This document shows positions 35,178 to 46,441 of a stretch of 64,000 nt of DNA, piece after piece. Numbering within the stretch: the first letter of the stretch is position 1; each line of letters opens with the position of its first letter. This stretch comes from Erysipelotrichaceae bacterium 66202529 (GTDB lineage Bacteria; Bacillota_I; Bacilli_A; Erysipelotrichales; Erysipelotrichaceae). Both the position numbers and the translations under genes were made by a program. Where the stretch lies: contig CP046174.1 of the NCBI GenBank assembly GCA_017161075.1, forward strand, positions 3,658,001 to 3,722,000, written 5' to 3'. The notes under the pieces are model-generated. The model was not told the origin of the DNA, ran no database searches, and saw only the letters and a list, made by a program, of their open reading frames with translations.

Positions 35178-35576
35178 TTAACCACGTGGTCGTTTAGGTG
35201 GACGACAACCGTTGTGCGGGATTGGTGTTACATCGTTGATCAATGTAATTTCCAGTCCTGCTACCTGCAGAGCTCTTACAGCTGCTTCACGTCCTGGTCC
35301 CGGACCCTTTACGCTAACTGCAATAACCTTCATACCATTCTCTATTGCTGCTTTACCTGCAGCTTCTCCAGCCATCTGTGCTGCGAAAGGAGTGGATTTA
35401 CGAGATCCCTTGAATCCTAAAGCACCAGCACTAGACCATGCTACAGCATTTCCGTTTTCATCAGTAATAGTAACGATGGTATTGTTAAATGTTGAGTGGA
35501 CATGTGCAACTCCACGAGCAATATTCTTGCGTGCCTTACGTTTACCACGTGCGCCCGCTTTTACGTTCTTTGCCAT
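35178..35576 (-). CDS. rpsK: 30S ribosomal protein S11
   Basis: 132 residues, full length. Conserved [12 protein letters not shown](A)AVRAL and the basic [12 protein letters not shown] end. Forms part of the platform near the mRNA exit. Confidence 0.98.
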   Translation of the reverse strand: MAKNVKAGARGKRKARKNIARGVAHVHSTFNNTIVTITDENGNAVAWSSAGALGFKGSRKSTPFAAQMAGEAAGKAAIENGMKVIAVSVKGPGPGREAAVRALQVAGLEITLINDVTPIPHNGCRPPKRPRG

Positions 35577-35597
35577 TATTTACTTCCTCCTATCGTC

Positions 35598-35963
35598 CTA
35601 TTTCTTTTTGTTTGCTACTGTACGAACTGGACCTTTACGCGTACGAGCATTTGTCTTTGTACGCTGTCCGCGCACTGGCAATCCTCTTCTGTGACGGATT
35701 CCACGGTAGCATCCGATTTCCATTAAACGCTTAATGTTTAACTGAACCTCACGGCGAAGGTCACCTTCAACCTTTACACCATCGATTTCGTTACGGATTG
35801 CATTTACCTGATCTTCTGTTAAGTCTTTTACACGGATATCTTCGCTGATTCCAGTTTTAGCCAGAATTTTTTCTGATGTGGAGCGACCGATACCGTAAAT
35901 ATACGTTAATGATACTACTACGCGCTTATCGCGTGGTAAGTCTACACCTGCAATACGAGCCAT
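35598..35963 (-). CDS. rpsM: 30S ribosomal protein S13
   Basis: 121 residues. Opening [15 protein letters not shown], the helix-two-turn-helix region and the basic tail ([12 protein letters not shown]) are typical. Contacts the P-site tRNA and L5. Confidence 0.98.
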   Translation of the reverse strand: MARIAGVDLPRDKRVVVSLTYIYGIGRSTSEKILAKTGISEDIRVKDLTEDQVNAIRNEIDGVKVEGDLRREVQLNIKRLMEIGCYRGIRHRRGLPVRGQRTKTNARTRKGPVRTVANKKK

Positions 35964-35978
35964 TACATTACACCTCCG

Positions 35979-36095
35979 TTAGTTTCCCTGTCTCTGTTTG
36001 TGTTTTGGATTTTCGCAAATAACCATGACGCGGCCTTTACGTTTGATAATGCGGCACTTATCGCATATTGGTTTGACAGATGGTCTTACTTTCAT
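35979..36095 (-). CDS. rpmJ: 50S ribosomal protein L36
   Basis: 38 residues, starting [14 protein letters not shown]. The zinc ligands C11, C14, C27 and H32 are present (C+ form). One residue longer than the usual 37 because an asparagine follows KQRQG. Between infA and rpsM; AGGAG precedes the ATG. Confidence 0.97.
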   Translation of the reverse strand: MKVRPSVKPICDKCRIIKRKGRVMVICENPKHKQRQGN

Positions 36096-36119
36096 GCGTT
36101 TTCCTCCTTAATTCACGAC

Positions 36120-36338
36120 TTACTTGTGTCGGAATGTTATACGCCCACGTGTTAAATCATACGGTGAAATCTCTACGGTAACACGGTCCCCTGGTAAAAT
36201 GCGAATGTAGTGCATGCGGATTTTACCAGAAACGTGAGCCAGAATTTCGTGTCCGTTGGCCAGTTTCACCTTAAACATTGCATTTGGCAGAGTGTCTACG
36301 ACTACTCCGTCAATTTCAATAACATCTTGTTTACCCAT
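36120..36338 (-). CDS. infA: Translation initiation factor IF-1
   Basis: 72 residues, one S1/OB-fold ([28 protein letters not shown]). Binds the A site of the 30S subunit during initiation. Its start overlaps map by 8 nt. Confidence 0.98.
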   Translation of the reverse strand: MGKQDVIEIDGVVVDTLPNAMFKVKLANGHEILAHVSGKIRMHYIRILPGDRVTVEISPYDLTRGRITFRHK

Positions 36339-37104
36339 TATCTGGACGTTCCTCCTTATTCAGTGTTGTGAGTATTTCATACCCACTGTTTGTAATCACA
36401 ATCGTGTGCTCAAAATGAACTGCCTTACTGCCGTCTCTTGTGACGACACCCCAGTTATCCTTTAACACGCTTGTCTGTGGTTTGCCCGCGTGAACCATCG
36501 GTTCCACTGCCAGCGTCATGCCCTCCTGCAGAAGGATGCCGCGGCCTGCCGGGCCAAAATTTGGAACTGTCGGATCTTCATGGACAGAAGTTCCAATACC
36601 ATGTCCTGCATAGTCTCTTGGAATCGAATATCCGTGCGTAAACACATACTCTCCGATTGCATGAGAAATATCAGTTAAATGATTCCCCGCTCTGGCCATT
36701 TTTAAACCTTCATACAAAGATTCTTCACCGATCTGCATCAGTCTGAGATCATCATCACTGAGCTGACCAACACCATAGGTCCAGGCAGAGTCTCCATGGT
36801 ACCCCTGATAACAGGCACCGATATCTACTGAAACAATGTCTCCATCGCATAAAACGGTATCGCCTGGGATACCATGTACTACGACAGAATTTATAGAAAT
36901 ACAGGCTGCTGCCGGAAAGCCGTACAGTCCCTTGAATGACGGCGTTGCACCGTTTTCCCGAATCACTTTTTCAATGATTCTGTCCAATTCCTGCGTGGTA
37001 ATTCCGGGCTGCATTGCTGCACTTGCTGCACGATGTGCAAGCGCAACAATTATACCCGCTTTTCTCATCTTTGTCAACTCCTGATTTGTTTTGGCTTTCA
37101 CCAT
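36331..37104 (-). CDS. map: Methionine aminopeptidase, type I
   Basis: 257 residues. Removes the initiator methionine. The metal ligands are in [19 protein letters not shown] (two Asp), [13 protein letters not shown] (His) and LAVEPM (Glu); the second Glu lies near the C-terminus (HFEHT). One base separates it from adk. Confidence 0.97.
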   Translation of the reverse strand: MVKAKTNQELTKMRKAGIIVALAHRAASAAMQPGITTQELDRIIEKVIRENGATPSFKGLYGFPAAACISINSVVVHGIPGDTVLCDGDIVSVDIGACYQGYHGDSAWTYGVGQLSDDDLRLMQIGEESLYEGLKMARAGNHLTDISHAIGEYVFTHGYSIPRDYAGHGIGTSVHEDPTVPNFGPAGRGILLQEGMTLAVEPMVHAGKPQTSVLKDNWGVVTRDGSKAVHFEHTIVITNSGYEILTTLNKEERPDNG

Positions 37105-37105
37105 C

Positions 37106-37753
37106 TTATTTCTCCAGAGCTGTCAATGTATCATTCCATACGCCTTCGATTGGCTGACTTGCATCAATTCTTGTCACAATTCCCTTTGCTTCATAGTAAT
37201 CAAGCACCGGAGCTGTTTGCAAGCTGTACTCCTCCAGACGAACAGTTAAGCTTTCCACTGTATCGTCCTTGCGCTGGAACAATTCTCCACCACACACATC
37301 GCAAACATTGTCGATTTTACTCGGCTTGGATTTAATATGGTAGATTTCTCCACATTCTTTACAGATGCGGCGTCCGGTTACACGGTCTGCCAGCTTTTCA
37401 AAGTCAATTTCAAGTGCGATAACTTTGTCAATGGCAAGCTCGCTGCCTTGGGCAAGTGCATCGAATGCTTTGGCCTGGTCAAGCGTTCTCGGATAGCCGT
37501 CCAGCAAGAAACCGTTTTTCTTGTCTTCCAGCTTTTCCAGATAACTCTTTACCATATTGTTAACAACTTCGTCGGGAACCAGCAGTCCTTTATCCATGAA
37601 GCTTTTCGCCTCCATGCCAAGAGCTGTTCCCTTTCCAATTTCACTGCGGAAGATATCTCCGGTGGAAATGTGGTTAACATGAAACTTCTCGACGATTTTG
37701 GCGGACATCGTACCTTTTCCGGCACCAGGTCCTCCCATAATCAGGATATTCAT
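37106..37753 (-). CDS. adk: Adenylate kinase, zinc-LID type
   Basis: 215 residues. P-loop GGPGAGKGT (7-15). The LID domain carries four cysteines (C-x2-C ... C-x2-C at about 130-153), the zinc form common in Gram-positives. Converts AMP plus ATP to ADP. Between secY and map as usual. Confidence 0.98.
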   Translation of the reverse strand: MNILIMGGPGAGKGTMSAKIVEKFHVNHISTGDIFRSEIGKGTALGMEAKSFMDKGLLVPDEVVNNMVKSYLEKLEDKKNGFLLDGYPRTLDQAKAFDALAQGSELAIDKVIALEIDFEKLADRVTGRRICKECGEIYHIKSKPSKIDNVCDVCGGELFQRKDDTVESLTVRLEEYSLQTAPVLDYYEAKGIVTRIDASQPIEGVWNDTLTALEK

Positions 37754-37773
37754 AGGTTCACCTTCTTATCGTT

Positions 37774-39078
37774 TTATCTCTGCAGGAATCCACGGTAGGA
37801 TTTCTGAGTAAGGCGTCCTTCAATCTGTTTTACCGTTTCCATTGCCACACCGACAACGATGATGATTCCGGTTCCACCAATTCCCATCGACTGTGGAAGA
37901 TTGATACCTGGAATCAGAGGCAGTGCATGCGGCAGTACAGCGATAAAGGCAAGACCGATAGCCCCCAGAACCGTGATTCTGCATAATACTTTATTAACAT
38001 ATTCTTTTGTTTCCGTACCCGGACGGATTCCCGGAATATAGGTACCGGATTTTCCGAGGTTCTCTGCGATCTTTTCCGGATCCACCTGCAGCTTCGTATA
38101 GAAGAAGGTGAACAGAAAAATCAGAATCACATAGATTACCAGACTGATTGGAGTCTGCATTCCCATATAGGTTTCCATCGTTTTGACCCATCCGGCTGCA
38201 GGCCACACCATCTTGCAAATCTGCAGCGGTGCCGCTAGAATAGCGGATGCGAAGATAACAGGAATTACACTCGCGGAATTGATTTTCAGCGGTAGGTACG
38301 TCATGTCCTTCTTGCGGGTCGTTACGGTACTGGATGTATACTGAATCGGAATCTTACGTTCTGCCGTCTGCATAAAGACGACGAATACGATAATCAGCAG
38401 ATAAGAGACAATATAAAGTCCGTATGTCAGAATACCATTGAAGGTAGCACTGCTGTTGCTTGGATCAACGAGCGTCTGCCATGCCGTTGTAAACTGATAT
38501 GGCAGTCTGGCGATGATACCGGCAGCAATGATCATGGAAACACCGTTTCCGATTCCCTTCATACTGATGCGGTCTCCAATCCACAGGATAAACATACTGC
38601 CTGCCGTCAACAGAGTCGCAACGTATAAAATAGAAGCCCATCCGCTTCCATTTACCAGCAGTGTTGTATACTGTGTGGAAAAGCTGTAAACCAGTGTAGA
38701 TGCCTGGAAAAAGCTCAATACGACAGCCAGATAACGTGTATAGCGGTCGATCTGCTTCTTTCCGGTTGCGCCTCCCTTGGCAAGTTCTGTCAGGGCAGGA
38801 ATCACATCCATAGATAACAGCTGAATAATAATGGAGGCAGTAATGTATGGACCAACACCCATCGCAAAGATGGAAAGCTGCTCCAGACCACCACCGCCCA
38901 GCATATTGATCATCGCAAACAGTGAGTTATCCTGTATACCTTTTGTCAATTCGGTTACATCAACGCCTGGTACAGTGATCGCTGAACCAAAACGAAAGAC
39001 GAACAACATGGCAAGAGTAAAGAATATTCGGTTACGAATATCTTTATTCTTGAACATGTCTGCAAAGGTCCTAAACAT
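37774..39078 (-). CDS. secY: Preprotein translocase subunit SecY
   Basis: 434 residues with ten membrane helices and a plug region (MINMLGGGGLEQLSIFAMG). Cytoplasmic loops carry the ribosome/SecA-binding segment ERKIPIQY. Central channel of the Sec translocon. The start lies 2 bases after the rplO stop. Confidence 0.98.
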   Translation of the reverse strand: MFRTFADMFKNKDIRNRIFFTLAMLFVFRFGSAITVPGVDVTELTKGIQDNSLFAMINMLGGGGLEQLSIFAMGVGPYITASIIIQLLSMDVIPALTELAKGGATGKKQIDRYTRYLAVVLSFFQASTLVYSFSTQYTTLLVNGSGWASILYVATLLTAGSMFILWIGDRISMKGIGNGVSMIIAAGIIARLPYQFTTAWQTLVDPSNSSATFNGILTYGLYIVSYLLIIVFVVFMQTAERKIPIQYTSSTVTTRKKDMTYLPLKINSASVIPVIFASAILAAPLQICKMVWPAAGWVKTMETYMGMQTPISLVIYVILIFLFTFFYTKLQVDPEKIAENLGKSGTYIPGIRPGTETKEYVNKVLCRITVLGAIGLAFIAVLPHALPLIPGINLPQSMGIGGTGIIIVVGVAMETVKQIEGRLTQKSYRGFLQR

Positions 39079-39080
39079 GA

Positions 39081-39521
39081 TTAGATAACCTCTGCTTTTC
39101 CGCCTGCCTGCTCAATGGTAGCGATTGCTGATTTAGAGAATTTGTTTGCTTTTACGCTCAGCTTCTTCTCTAATTCACCTTCGCCCAGGATTTTAATACC
39201 ATCCAGTTCTTTCTTAACTAATCCACATTCAATCAGCAGTTCCGGAGTTACTTCCGTACCGTCTTCAAATCCGTTCAGGGATGCAACGTTTACGATAGCA
39301 TATTCCTTGCGATTGAAGTTTGTAAATCCACGTTTTGGTAAACGTCTAGCAAGTGGTGTCTGACCACCTTCAAAACCTAAACGAACGCCTCCGCCAGATC
39401 TTGCTTTCTGTCCTTTATGACCCTTTCCTGCTGTTTTACCATTTCCGGAGCCATGACCGCGACCAACACGGTAGCTTTTCTGTCTAGCTCCTTCAGTATA
39501 TTTCATTTCATGTAATTTCAT
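39081..39521 (-). CDS. rplO: 50S ribosomal protein L15
   Basis: 146 residues. The glycine/arginine-rich N-terminal extension ([19 protein letters not shown]) that threads the 23S rRNA is intact. Directly follows rpsE: the rpmD gene normally in between is missing. Confidence 0.98.
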   Translation of the reverse strand: MKLHEMKYTEGARQKSYRVGRGHGSGNGKTAGKGHKGQKARSGGGVRLGFEGGQTPLARRLPKRGFTNFNRKEYAIVNVASLNGFEDGTEVTPELLIECGLVKKELDGIKILGEGELEKKLSVKANKFSKSAIATIEQAGGKAEVI

Positions 39522-39536
39522 GTTCTAATCCTCCTA

Positions 39537-40049
39537 TTAACCGCGAATTTCTTCTGGTTTTTTACCACGGAGACGAGCAACTTCCTCGATCGTTTTCAGA
39601 TCTTTTAAGGCAGAGATCGTAGCACGAACCATGTTGATTGGTGTACGGCTTCCCAGACATTTGGAAAGGATATCGTTGATACCAGCCAGCTCCAGGACTG
39701 CACGAACAGGACCACCGGCGATAACTCCGGTACCTTCAGAAGCAGGGCGCAGGAATACTTCTCCAGCTCCGTATCTTCCAGTGATTGCATGAGGAATTGT
39801 AGTTCCTACAACAGGTACTGTGAAGACATTCTTCTTAGCATCTTCGATTGCTTTCTTAATTGCATCAGGTACTTCGTTGGCTTTTCCTGTACCAAAGCCG
39901 ACGCGGCCCTTCTTGTCACCGATAACAACCAGAGCTGCAAAGCGGAAACGACGTCCACCCTTGACTACCTTTGTTACACGGTTAATGGTAACTACGCGTT
40001 CTTCAAATTCTTTTTCAGCATCGCGATTTCTTCTTGGTCTACGTTCCAT
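39537..40049 (-). CDS. rpsE: 30S ribosomal protein S5
   Basis: 170 residues from the chosen start. Double-stranded RNA-binding domain ([12 protein letters not shown]), [12 protein letters not shown] segment and the C-terminal domain 2 fold. AGGAGG is 8 nt from the ATG at 40049 but only 2 nt from the one at 40055, so the shorter form is preferred. Confidence 0.97.
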   Translation of the reverse strand: MERRPRRNRDAEKEFEERVVTINRVTKVVKGGRRFRFAALVVIGDKKGRVGFGTGKANEVPDAIKKAIEDAKKNVFTVPVVGTTIPHAITGRYGAGEVFLRPASEGTGVIAGGPVRAVLELAGINDILSKCLGSRTPINMVRATISALKDLKTIEEVARLRGKKPEEIRG

Positions 40050-40061
40050 TCGCATAACCTC

Positions 40062-40418
40062 CTAAAATTTCAAGCCAGCAACTCTTGCTGCTTCGGCCAA
40101 CGCCTTTACACGCCCTGTGTAAACATATCCACCACGGTCAAATACGACACCAGTGATGTTCTTTTCAATTGCACGCTTTGCAATTTCTGTTCCAACAGTT
40201 TTAGCGGCTTCAACATTTCCACCGTTTTCTAACTTTAATTCTACACTACTTGCAGATGCCAGGGTTACACCGTTGACATCATCGATGATCTGCGCGTGAA
40301 TGTTGCTGTTTGAACGGAAAACGTTCAGGCGGGGACATTCAGGAGTACCGCTGATTTTGGTACGAACACGCACGTGACGGCGCATACGCTCGTCATTTCT
40401 AGAAACTTTCTTAAGCAT
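40062..40418 (-). CDS. rplR: 50S ribosomal protein L18
   Basis: 118 residues; [18 protein letters not shown] and [19 protein letters not shown] are diagnostic. Binds 5S rRNA with L5. Confidence 0.98.
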   Translation of the reverse strand: MLKKVSRNDERMRRHVRVRTKISGTPECPRLNVFRSNSNIHAQIIDDVNGVTLASASSVELKLENGGNVEAAKTVGTEIAKRAIEKNITGVVFDRGGYVYTGRVKALAEAARVAGLKF

Positions 40419-40439
40419 TGTTCAATTTCTCCTTTCCCA

Positions 40440-40985
40440 CTATTTCTTACCTGCTGTTTTACCTTCCTTACGACGAACATATTCACCTTTATAGCGAATA
40501 CCTTTTCCTTTGTAAGGTTCTGGTTTTCTCACAGCACGAATGTTTGCAGCGAATTCACCAACGCGTTGTTTGTCAATTCCTGATACTTTGATATCCGTAG
40601 CAGAAGAGCATTCTACCTTCAGACCGTCTTCCACAGCGAACTCAACCGGGTGGGAGTACCCAACGTTCAAGGTCAGCTTGCTTCCGCTTACAGCAGCACG
40701 GAAACCGATACCTACCAGCTCCAGCTCCTTTGTAAAGCCTTCGGAAACACCTTCGACCATGTTCGCCAGCAGTGCACGGGTTGTACCATGCAGCTGTTTG
40801 ATATGCTTTTCGTCGTTAGGACGAGTTACTGTCAATACATTTTCTTCTACCTTGATTCCCAAAGCAGGATTAAACTGACGAGTTAAAGTTCCCTTGGAAC
40901 CTTTAACAGTCACCTCATTCCCGGCAGCGATGCTTACTTCAACACCGGCAGGAATGGTAATCGCTTTATTACCGATACGTGACAT
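40440..40985 (-). CDS. rplF: 50S ribosomal protein L6
   Basis: 181 residues; two repeated alpha/beta domains, ending [22 protein letters not shown] as usual. Near the factor-binding site. Confidence 0.98.
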   Translation of the reverse strand: MSRIGNKAITIPAGVEVSIAAGNEVTVKGSKGTLTRQFNPALGIKVEENVLTVTRPNDEKHIKQLHGTTRALLANMVEGVSEGFTKELELVGIGFRAAVSGSKLTLNVGYSHPVEFAVEDGLKVECSSATDIKVSGIDKQRVGEFAANIRAVRKPEPYKGKGIRYKGEYVRRKEGKTAGKK

Positions 40986-41006
40986 TTTCTTACCTCCGTT
41001 AAGCTC

Positions 41007-41402
41007 TTACCAAACGTAAGCGATGACTTCACCGCCAACATGTTTAGCTTTTGCTTCTTTGTCTGTTATCACACCGTGAGATGTAGAGATGATCGCAATA
41101 CCCAGACCGTTCATTACGCGAGGAATGGAATCCACCTTAGCGTAAACACGTAAACCTGGTTTTGAGATTCTCTTCAGCCCATTGATTACTTTTTCGTTGT
41201 TAGGCCCATATTTCAGCGTAACGGTGATGGTTTTCTTAACATCACCAGCTACTGTGTAGTCTGTGATGAACCCTTCATTCTTTAAAATCTTAGCGATTTC
41301 AACTTTTTCTTTGTTTGCAGGAATTTCCACTGTTTCGTGACGAGCCTGAAGCGCGTTACGAACTCTAGTAAGCATATCTGCAATCGGATCTGTCATAATC
41401 AT
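41007..41402 (-). CDS. rpsH: 30S ribosomal protein S8
   Basis: 131 residues; [13 protein letters not shown] opening and [12 protein letters not shown] near the end. Binds the central domain of 16S and is often an autoregulator of the spc genes. A second ATG at 41396 is possible; AGGAGG is 9 nt from the first. Confidence 0.98.
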   Translation of the reverse strand: MIMTDPIADMLTRVRNALQARHETVEIPANKEKVEIAKILKNEGFITDYTVAGDVKKTITVTLKYGPNNEKVINGLKRISKPGLRVYAKVDSIPRVMNGLGIAIISTSHGVITDKEAKAKHVGGEVIAYVW

Positions 41403-41423
41403 GACTGTATTCCTCCTATCTGA

Positions 41424-41609
41424 CTACCAACTTGCCTTTTTTACACCCGGGATCTGACCTTTGTAAGCCAGCTCACGGAAGCAAATACGGCAGAGTTTGT
41501 ATTTACGTAAAACTGAGTGAGGACGTCCACAACGCTCACATCTGGTGTACTCGCGCACTTTGTACTTCTGAGGACGTTTTGATTTGTTAACCATTGCTTT
41601 TTTTGCCAT
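41424..41609 (-). CDS. rpsN: 30S ribosomal protein S14, type Z
   Basis: 61 residues, the short zinc-binding form, with C-x2-C twice (CERCGR ... CRICFR). Common in Firmicutes. Confidence 0.97.
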   Translation of the reverse strand: MAKKAMVNKSKRPQKYKVREYTRCERCGRPHSVLRKYKLCRICFRELAYKGQIPGVKKASW

Positions 41610-41625
41610 ATACGTCTAAGTCCTC

Positions 41626-42165
41626 CTATTTCTTGAAAGGCATGCCCATTTCTTCCAGCAGTGCCTTTGCTTCTTCGTTCGTGTTGGCTGTCGTAACGAT
41701 AACGATATCCATACCACGAACCTTATTGATTTTATCGTAGTCAATTTCCGGGAAAATCAGCTGTTCCTTTACACCCAAAGTGTAGTTTCCACGTCCGTCA
41801 AAGGAAGTGGCACTGACACCGCGGAAGTCACGTACACGAGGCAGTGAGATGTTCATCAGCTTATCCAAGAAATCATACATTTTTTCTTTTCTCAGAGTTA
41901 CCTTACATCCGATCGGCATTCCTTCACGAAGTTTGAAGTTTGCGATGGACTTCTTAGCTTTTGTGATTACCGGAGCCTGTCCAGTGATCTGTGCCAGCTC
42001 TGCAACAGCTTCATCCAGCACTTTTGGGTTCGAAATAGCTTCACCGATACCCATATTGATAACGATTTTATCTACGTGAGGTACTTCCATGACTGATTTG
42101 TAGTTGAATTTCTTCATCAGGCTCGGTGTTACGACCTCTTTATATTTCTGTTCTAGGCGATTCAT
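41626..42165 (-). CDS. rplE: 50S ribosomal protein L5
   Basis: 179 residues; [15 protein letters not shown] and the 5S-binding [11 protein letters not shown] region are intact. Bridges 5S rRNA and the P-site tRNA. Confidence 0.98.
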   Translation of the reverse strand: MNRLEQKYKEVVTPSLMKKFNYKSVMEVPHVDKIVINMGIGEAISNPKVLDEAVAELAQITGQAPVITKAKKSIANFKLREGMPIGCKVTLRKEKMYDFLDKLMNISLPRVRDFRGVSATSFDGRGNYTLGVKEQLIFPEIDYDKINKVRGMDIVIVTTANTNEEAKALLEEMGMPFKK

Positions 42166-42177
42166 CCTTTAGCCTCC

Positions 42178-42501
42178 CTACTTAACTTCAGCGCCGGTTT
42201 TTTTGTAGACGCGTACCTTTTCTGTGTTACCTTTTTTGTCAGTCTTTGTTTCATAACCGACACGGCTTGCCTTCTTCGCTTTGGAATCGTAAGCCATTAC
42301 GTTGGATACATGGATCGGAGCTTCCTTTTCGATGATTCCGCCATCCGGATTTGCCTGTGTAGGCTTCAGATGCTTCTTCACCAGGTTGACACCCTCCACG
42401 ATTACTTTGTCTTCCTTAGGGAAAACTTTGGTTACTTCACCGATCGTGCCCTTGTAAGCACCTGTAATAACCTGAACCTTATCACCTTTTTTGATTTTCA
42501 C
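42178..42501 (-). CDS. rplX: 50S ribosomal protein L24
   Basis: 107 residues; KOW motif near the N-terminus ([15 protein letters not shown]). Early assembly protein. Confidence 0.98.
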   Translation of the reverse strand: MKIKKGDKVQVITGAYKGTIGEVTKVFPKEDKVIVEGVNLVKKHLKPTQANPDGGIIEKEAPIHVSNVMAYDSKAKKASRVGYETKTDKKGNTEKVRVYKKTGAEVK

Positions 42502-42513
42502 AAAGACACCTCC

Positions 42514-42882
42514 TTACAGTACTTCTGGTGCCAAGGATACAATTTTCATGAAGTCCTTGTCACGCAGCTCACGTGCAACAGGTCCGAAGATACGAGTTCC
42601 ACGCGGTGTATTGTCGTCCTTAATCAGGACAACCGCATTGTCATCAAATTTGATGTATGTTCCGTTGTCACGGCGAACGCCACGCTTTGTACGTACGATT
42701 ACACCCTTGACTACGTCACCCTTTTTTACAGTTCCACCAGGAGCAGCCTGCTTTACAGCACAGACAACGATATCCCCGATGTTTGAAAACTTACGAACGC
42801 TTCCGCCTAAGCAGCGGATAACCAGAACTTCCTTGGCTCCCGTGTTGTCAGCGACGCGTAATCTACTTTCATTCTGGATCAT
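42514..42882 (-). CDS. rplN: 50S ribosomal protein L14
   Basis: 122 residues; opening [18 protein letters not shown] and [19 protein letters not shown] are diagnostic. Subunit-interface protein. Confidence 0.99.
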   Translation of the reverse strand: MIQNESRLRVADNTGAKEVLVIRCLGGSVRKFSNIGDIVVCAVKQAAPGGTVKKGDVVKGVIVRTKRGVRRDNGTYIKFDDNAVVLIKDDNTPRGTRIFGPVARELRDKDFMKIVSLAPEVL

Positions 42883-42899
42883 GAATGTCTACCTCCTGA

Positions 42900-43160
42900 T
42901 TACAGCTGTACAGCTTTTTCGACGATTTTCACCAGACGGAATCTCTTAGTAGCGGATAATGGACGAGTCTCCATGATTTCTACCTTATCTCCCATTCTAG
43001 CTTCATTGTTTTCGTCATGCGCTTTGAATTTCTTAGAATATTTTACACGTTTTCCGTATAACGGGTGTGTTTTCTTTGTTTCGACAATAACAGTAATCGT
43101 CTTATCCATCTTGTCGGAAACTACAGTCCCGCGATATACTTTACGGTTAGATCTTTCCAT
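42900..43160 (-). CDS. rpsQ: 30S ribosomal protein S17
   Basis: 86 residues; OB fold with [13 protein letters not shown] and [19 protein letters not shown]. Confidence 0.98.
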   Translation of the reverse strand: MERSNRKVYRGTVVSDKMDKTITVIVETKKTHPLYGKRVKYSKKFKAHDENNEARMGDKVEIMETRPLSATKRFRLVKIVEKAVQL

Positions 43161-43176
43161 AACTTAGTGATCCTCC

Positions 43177-43377
43177 TTAATCCTGACTACCAAGCTCGCG
43201 CTCAGTCATCACAGTTTTGATACGGGCAATTGTCTTTTTCACTGTCTTTAAACGTGCAGTGTTTGTCAACTGACCTGTAGCTTGTTGGAAACGAAGATTA
43301 AAAAGTTCATCTTTAAGCGTTTCGATCTCTTGTAATAATTCAGTGTTGCTTTTTTCTCTGATCTCTTTCGCTGTCAT
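43177..43377 (-). CDS. rpmC: 50S ribosomal protein L29
   Basis: 66 residues; two-helix protein ([14 protein letters not shown]). Contacts the signal recognition particle at the tunnel exit. Confidence 0.98.
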   Translation of the reverse strand: MTAKEIREKSNTELLQEIETLKDELFNLRFQQATGQLTNTARLKTVKKTIARIKTVMTERELGSQD

Positions 43378-43379
43378 AA

Positions 43380-43796
43380 TTACTTCTCTCCTTTTCTAAC
43401 AACAAATTTTGTCTTCACTGGCAGCTTGTGAGCCGCAAGACGGAATGCCTCACGTGCCACTTCTTCAGGTACACCAGCGATTTCAAACATAACACGGCCC
43501 GGTTTTACAACTGCTACCCATCCTTCAGGAGCACCCTTACCAGAACCCATACGTACTTCAAGAGGTTTTTTCGTTCTTGCCATGTGAGGGAAGATACGGA
43601 TCCAAACCTTACCACCACGCTTCATGTAACGAGTCATGGCAATACGAGCGGCCTCGATCTGACGGTTGCTGACGTAAGCACCAGTGTCAGCCATTAGACC
43701 ATATTCACCAAAGGATACTTCACGGCCGGCTTTTGCACGTCCCTCGTAGCTTAAACGGTGAGGTCTTCTATATTTAGTTCTCTTAGGCATTAACAT
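43380..43796 (-). CDS. rplP: 50S ribosomal protein L16
   Basis: 138 residues starting [11 protein letters not shown], the usual form. AGGAGG is 10 nt from the first ATG. Needed for A-site tRNA placement. Confidence 0.98.
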   Translation of the reverse strand: MLMPKRTKYRRPHRLSYEGRAKAGREVSFGEYGLMADTGAYVSNRQIEAARIAMTRYMKRGGKVWIRIFPHMARTKKPLEVRMGSGKGAPEGWVAVVKPGRVMFEIAGVPEEVAREAFRLAAHKLPVKTKFVVRKGEK

Positions 43797-43799
43797 AAA

Positions 43800-44591
43800 T
43801 TATTTTCCTCCTTCCGCTTTTCTAGGAGCATTTCCACCAGCAGAGTTTCTGTTGTTATTGTTTCTCTGGCTGTTGTTTCTGTTTCCACCACGGTTACCGC
43901 GACGGTTACGACGTCTGTCGTTCATGTTGTTCTTCGGAGCTTCCGGTTCCTGAACCATCTGTCCTGGCAGAACCTCACCACGGCAAATCCAAACCTTTAC
44001 ACCTAAACGACCGTAAGTCGTAGATGCTTCTTCCCAAGCGTAATCGATATCCGCACGCAGTGTGTGCAGAGGTACAACACCTTCGCTATAGCCTTCGGTA
44101 CGAGCCATATCAGCTCCGCCCAAACGACCGGATACGGCAGTTTTGATACCCTTTGCTCCGGCACGCATCGTTCTCTGAATAGCCTTCTTCTGTGCAGTAC
44201 GGAAGGAAGCACGCTGCTCCAGCTGATCCGCAATGCTGCGGGCAACCAGTTTTGCATCCAGATCAGGGTTTGCAATTTCCAGAACCTTCAGGTAGATGTT
44301 CTTTCCACCAGTCAGCTTCTCAACCTTTTTCTTCAGCATTTCTACGTTTTCACCGTTTGTTCCGATGATCACACCAGGGCGAGCTGTACGGATCATGATT
44401 TCCACACGGTTTTTAGAACGTTCGATTTCAACTCTGGACACTGATGCATTTTTGCATTCAGCGAACAGGAATTCACGAATTTTTACATCTTCTAATAATA
44501 AATCGGCATAATCCTTGTCTGCATACCATCTGGACTCCCAGTCACGGATGACACCGACACGCAATCCGATCGGACTAACTTTCTGTCCCAT
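43800..44591 (-). CDS. rpsC: 30S ribosomal protein S3 with long basic tail
   Basis: 263 residues. KH domain ([20 protein letters not shown]) and S3 C-terminal domain are normal to about residue 212. Roughly 50 further residues are rich in Asn, Arg and Gly with repeated [10 protein letters not shown] and NNN runs; such tails vary between lineages. Part of the mRNA entry and helicase site. Confidence 0.98.
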   Translation of the reverse strand: MGQKVSPIGLRVGVIRDWESRWYADKDYADLLLEDVKIREFLFAECKNASVSRVEIERSKNRVEIMIRTARPGVIIGTNGENVEMLKKKVEKLTGGKNIYLKVLEIANPDLDAKLVARSIADQLEQRASFRTAQKKAIQRTMRAGAKGIKTAVSGRLGGADMARTEGYSEGVVPLHTLRADIDYAWEEASTTYGRLGVKVWICRGEVLPGQMVQEPEAPKNNMNDRRRNRRGNRGGNRNNSQRNNNNRNSAGGNAPRKAEGGK

Positions 44592-44602
44592 GAGCTACCT
44601 CC

Positions 44603-44938
44603 TTAATCACGCTCGTCAACCACAACAGTAATGTGGCTGGTGCGTTTGTGGATCGCACTAGCGGATCCTTTTGCACGTGGCATAAAACGTTTCAGAGTGA
44701 CTCCCTCGTTTGCATAGCATGCCTTTACGTACAGCTTTTCTTCATCCATATCATGGTTATTCACTGCATTTGCTACTGCAGATTTCAATACCTTACCAAC
44801 TGCTTCTGCTGCAACATTTGGTGTAAACTTCAAGATTGCAGCCGCTTCCGCAGCATCTTTCCCACGAATCAAATCGATAACAATACGAGCTTTTCTAGGT
44901 GGGATACGTAATGTTTTCGCTGTTGACTTAACTTCCAT
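44603..44938 (-). CDS. rplV: 50S ribosomal protein L22
   Basis: 111 residues; [17 protein letters not shown] and the tunnel-lining hairpin [11 protein letters not shown] are present. Confidence 0.98.
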   Translation of the reverse strand: MEVKSTAKTLRIPPRKARIVIDLIRGKDAAEAAAILKFTPNVAAEAVGKVLKSAVANAVNNHDMDEEKLYVKACYANEGVTLKRFMPRAKGSASAIHKRTSHITVVVDERD

Positions 44939-44953
44939 TATAACGTTTCCTCC

Positions 44954-45232
44954 TTATCGTTTAGCTTTCTTGTCATTATCGCCATGCCCACCGTATTTAC
45001 GGGTTGGCACGAATTCACCAAGCTTGTGTCCTACCATGTCCTCTGTAACGTAAACAGGCAGGTGTTCCTTACCGTTGTAAACGGCAAATGTATGTTCCAC
45101 AAACTGAGGGAATATAGTTGAACGACGTGACCAGGTTTTAATAACTTGTTTTTTACCGGCTTTGTTCAGCTCTTCCACTTTTTTCATTAAGTGGTCATCA
45201 CAGAACGGGCCTTTTTTAAGACTACGACTCAT
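44954..45232 (-). CDS. rpsS: 30S ribosomal protein S19
   Basis: 92 residues; [10 protein letters not shown] start and [26 protein letters not shown] centre. Head of the 30S subunit. Confidence 0.98.
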   Translation of the reverse strand: MSRSLKKGPFCDDHLMKKVEELNKAGKKQVIKTWSRRSTIFPQFVEHTFAVYNGKEHLPVYVTEDMVGHKLGEFVPTRKYGGHGDNDKKAKR

Positions 45233-45251
45233 TTTTCATTTCCTCCTTTGC

Positions 45252-46085
45252 CTATTTGCCATTACGACGACGAACGATCAGTTTCGTTGACGCTTTTTTC
45301 GCTTTACGTGTTTTCACACCCATAGCTTTCTTGCCCCAAGGTGTCATTGGAGATTTACGTCCTACTGGAGTACGTCCTTCACCACCACCATGAGGGTGAT
45401 CATTAGGGTTCATAACGGAACCACGAACAGTTGGGCGGACACCCTTCCATCTCATACGTCCGGCTTTACCGTAGTTTACCAGACTGTGGTCTTCATTACC
45501 AACCTGACCGATTGTAGCACGGCAATTAGACAGAATTCTACGAACTTCACCAGAAGCTAAACGAACCGTTGTGTATTTTTCTTCAATACCAAGGATCTGA
45601 GCAGATGTTCCAGCGGAACGAGCCATCTGGCCACCCTTACCTGGCTTTAATTCAATGTTGTGAATGAAAGTACCTTCTGGGATATCTTTCAGCTCCATTG
45701 CGTTACCGACTTTGATATCGGCACCTTCACCGGAAACGACTGTCATACCAACAGTTAATCCCTTAGGAGCGATGATGTAACGCTTTTCACCGTCTGCATA
45801 GTTCAGCAGCGCAATGTTAGCGGAACGGTTTGGATCGTATTCAATGGTAGCTACACGAGCAGGCACACCGTCTTTGTTTCTCTTGAAATCGATAACACGG
45901 TAAGCCCTCTTATGTCCACCACCCTGATGACGGGTTGTGATACGTCCGTTGTTGTTACGTCCACCTTTGCTTTTTAACGGCTCCAGCAGACTTTTTTCAG
46001 GCTTGTCTGTCGTAATTTCTTCATAGGACAGACTAGTCATACCACGACGACCTGGAGTGGTCGGCTTATACTTCTTAATTGGCAT
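45252..46085 (-). CDS. rplB: 50S ribosomal protein L2
   Basis: 277 residues from [14 protein letters not shown]. The peptidyl-transferase-proximal loop [14 protein letters not shown] with its conserved histidine is intact. The frame continues to 46109, but that stretch contains the ribosome binding site (AAGGAGG), so the start is 46085. Confidence 0.98.
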   Translation of the reverse strand: MPIKKYKPTTPGRRGMTSLSYEEITTDKPEKSLLEPLKSKGGRNNNGRITTRHQGGGHKRAYRVIDFKRNKDGVPARVATIEYDPNRSANIALLNYADGEKRYIIAPKGLTVGMTVVSGEGADIKVGNAMELKDIPEGTFIHNIELKPGKGGQMARSAGTSAQILGIEEKYTTVRLASGEVRRILSNCRATIGQVGNEDHSLVNYGKAGRMRWKGVRPTVRGSVMNPNDHPHGGGEGRTPVGRKSPMTPWGKKAMGVKTRKAKKASTKLIVRRRNGK

Positions 46086-46144
46086 AGTGTCAATTTCCTC
46101 CTTACGCAATATTTAGTCAGGAAATAGCGTGCTTCTTCCTGATA

Positions 46145-46441
46145 TTATTCAGCTTCTTCGCCGAATAAGTTGATGTCCTGACCTTCCTTGATTTTCACAT
46201 AGGCTTTGCGGACATTCTTTGTTGTACCAACATATTTACCCATTCTCTTGGTTTTTGGTTTCACATTTACGATGTTCACTTTCTCAACATCGACACCGAA
46301 GATAGCTTCCACGGCCTGCTTTACCTGTGTTTTGTTGGTTCCCTTTTTAACTTCAAACGTTACTTTGTTATCTGCGTCCATGTATCTCATCGTTTTTTCA
46401 GTGATGATTGGACGGATGATGATATCCTTGTAGTTTTCCAT
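46145..46441 (-). CDS. rplW: 50S ribosomal protein L23
   Basis: 98 residues; IIRPIITEKTM opening. Docking site for trigger factor and SRP. Its start overlaps the rplD stop. Confidence 0.98.
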   Translation of the reverse strand: MENYKDIIIRPIITEKTMRYMDADNKVTFEVKKGTNKTQVKQAVEAIFGVDVEKVNIVNVKPKTKRMGKYVGTTKNVRKAYVKIKEGQDINLFGEEAE

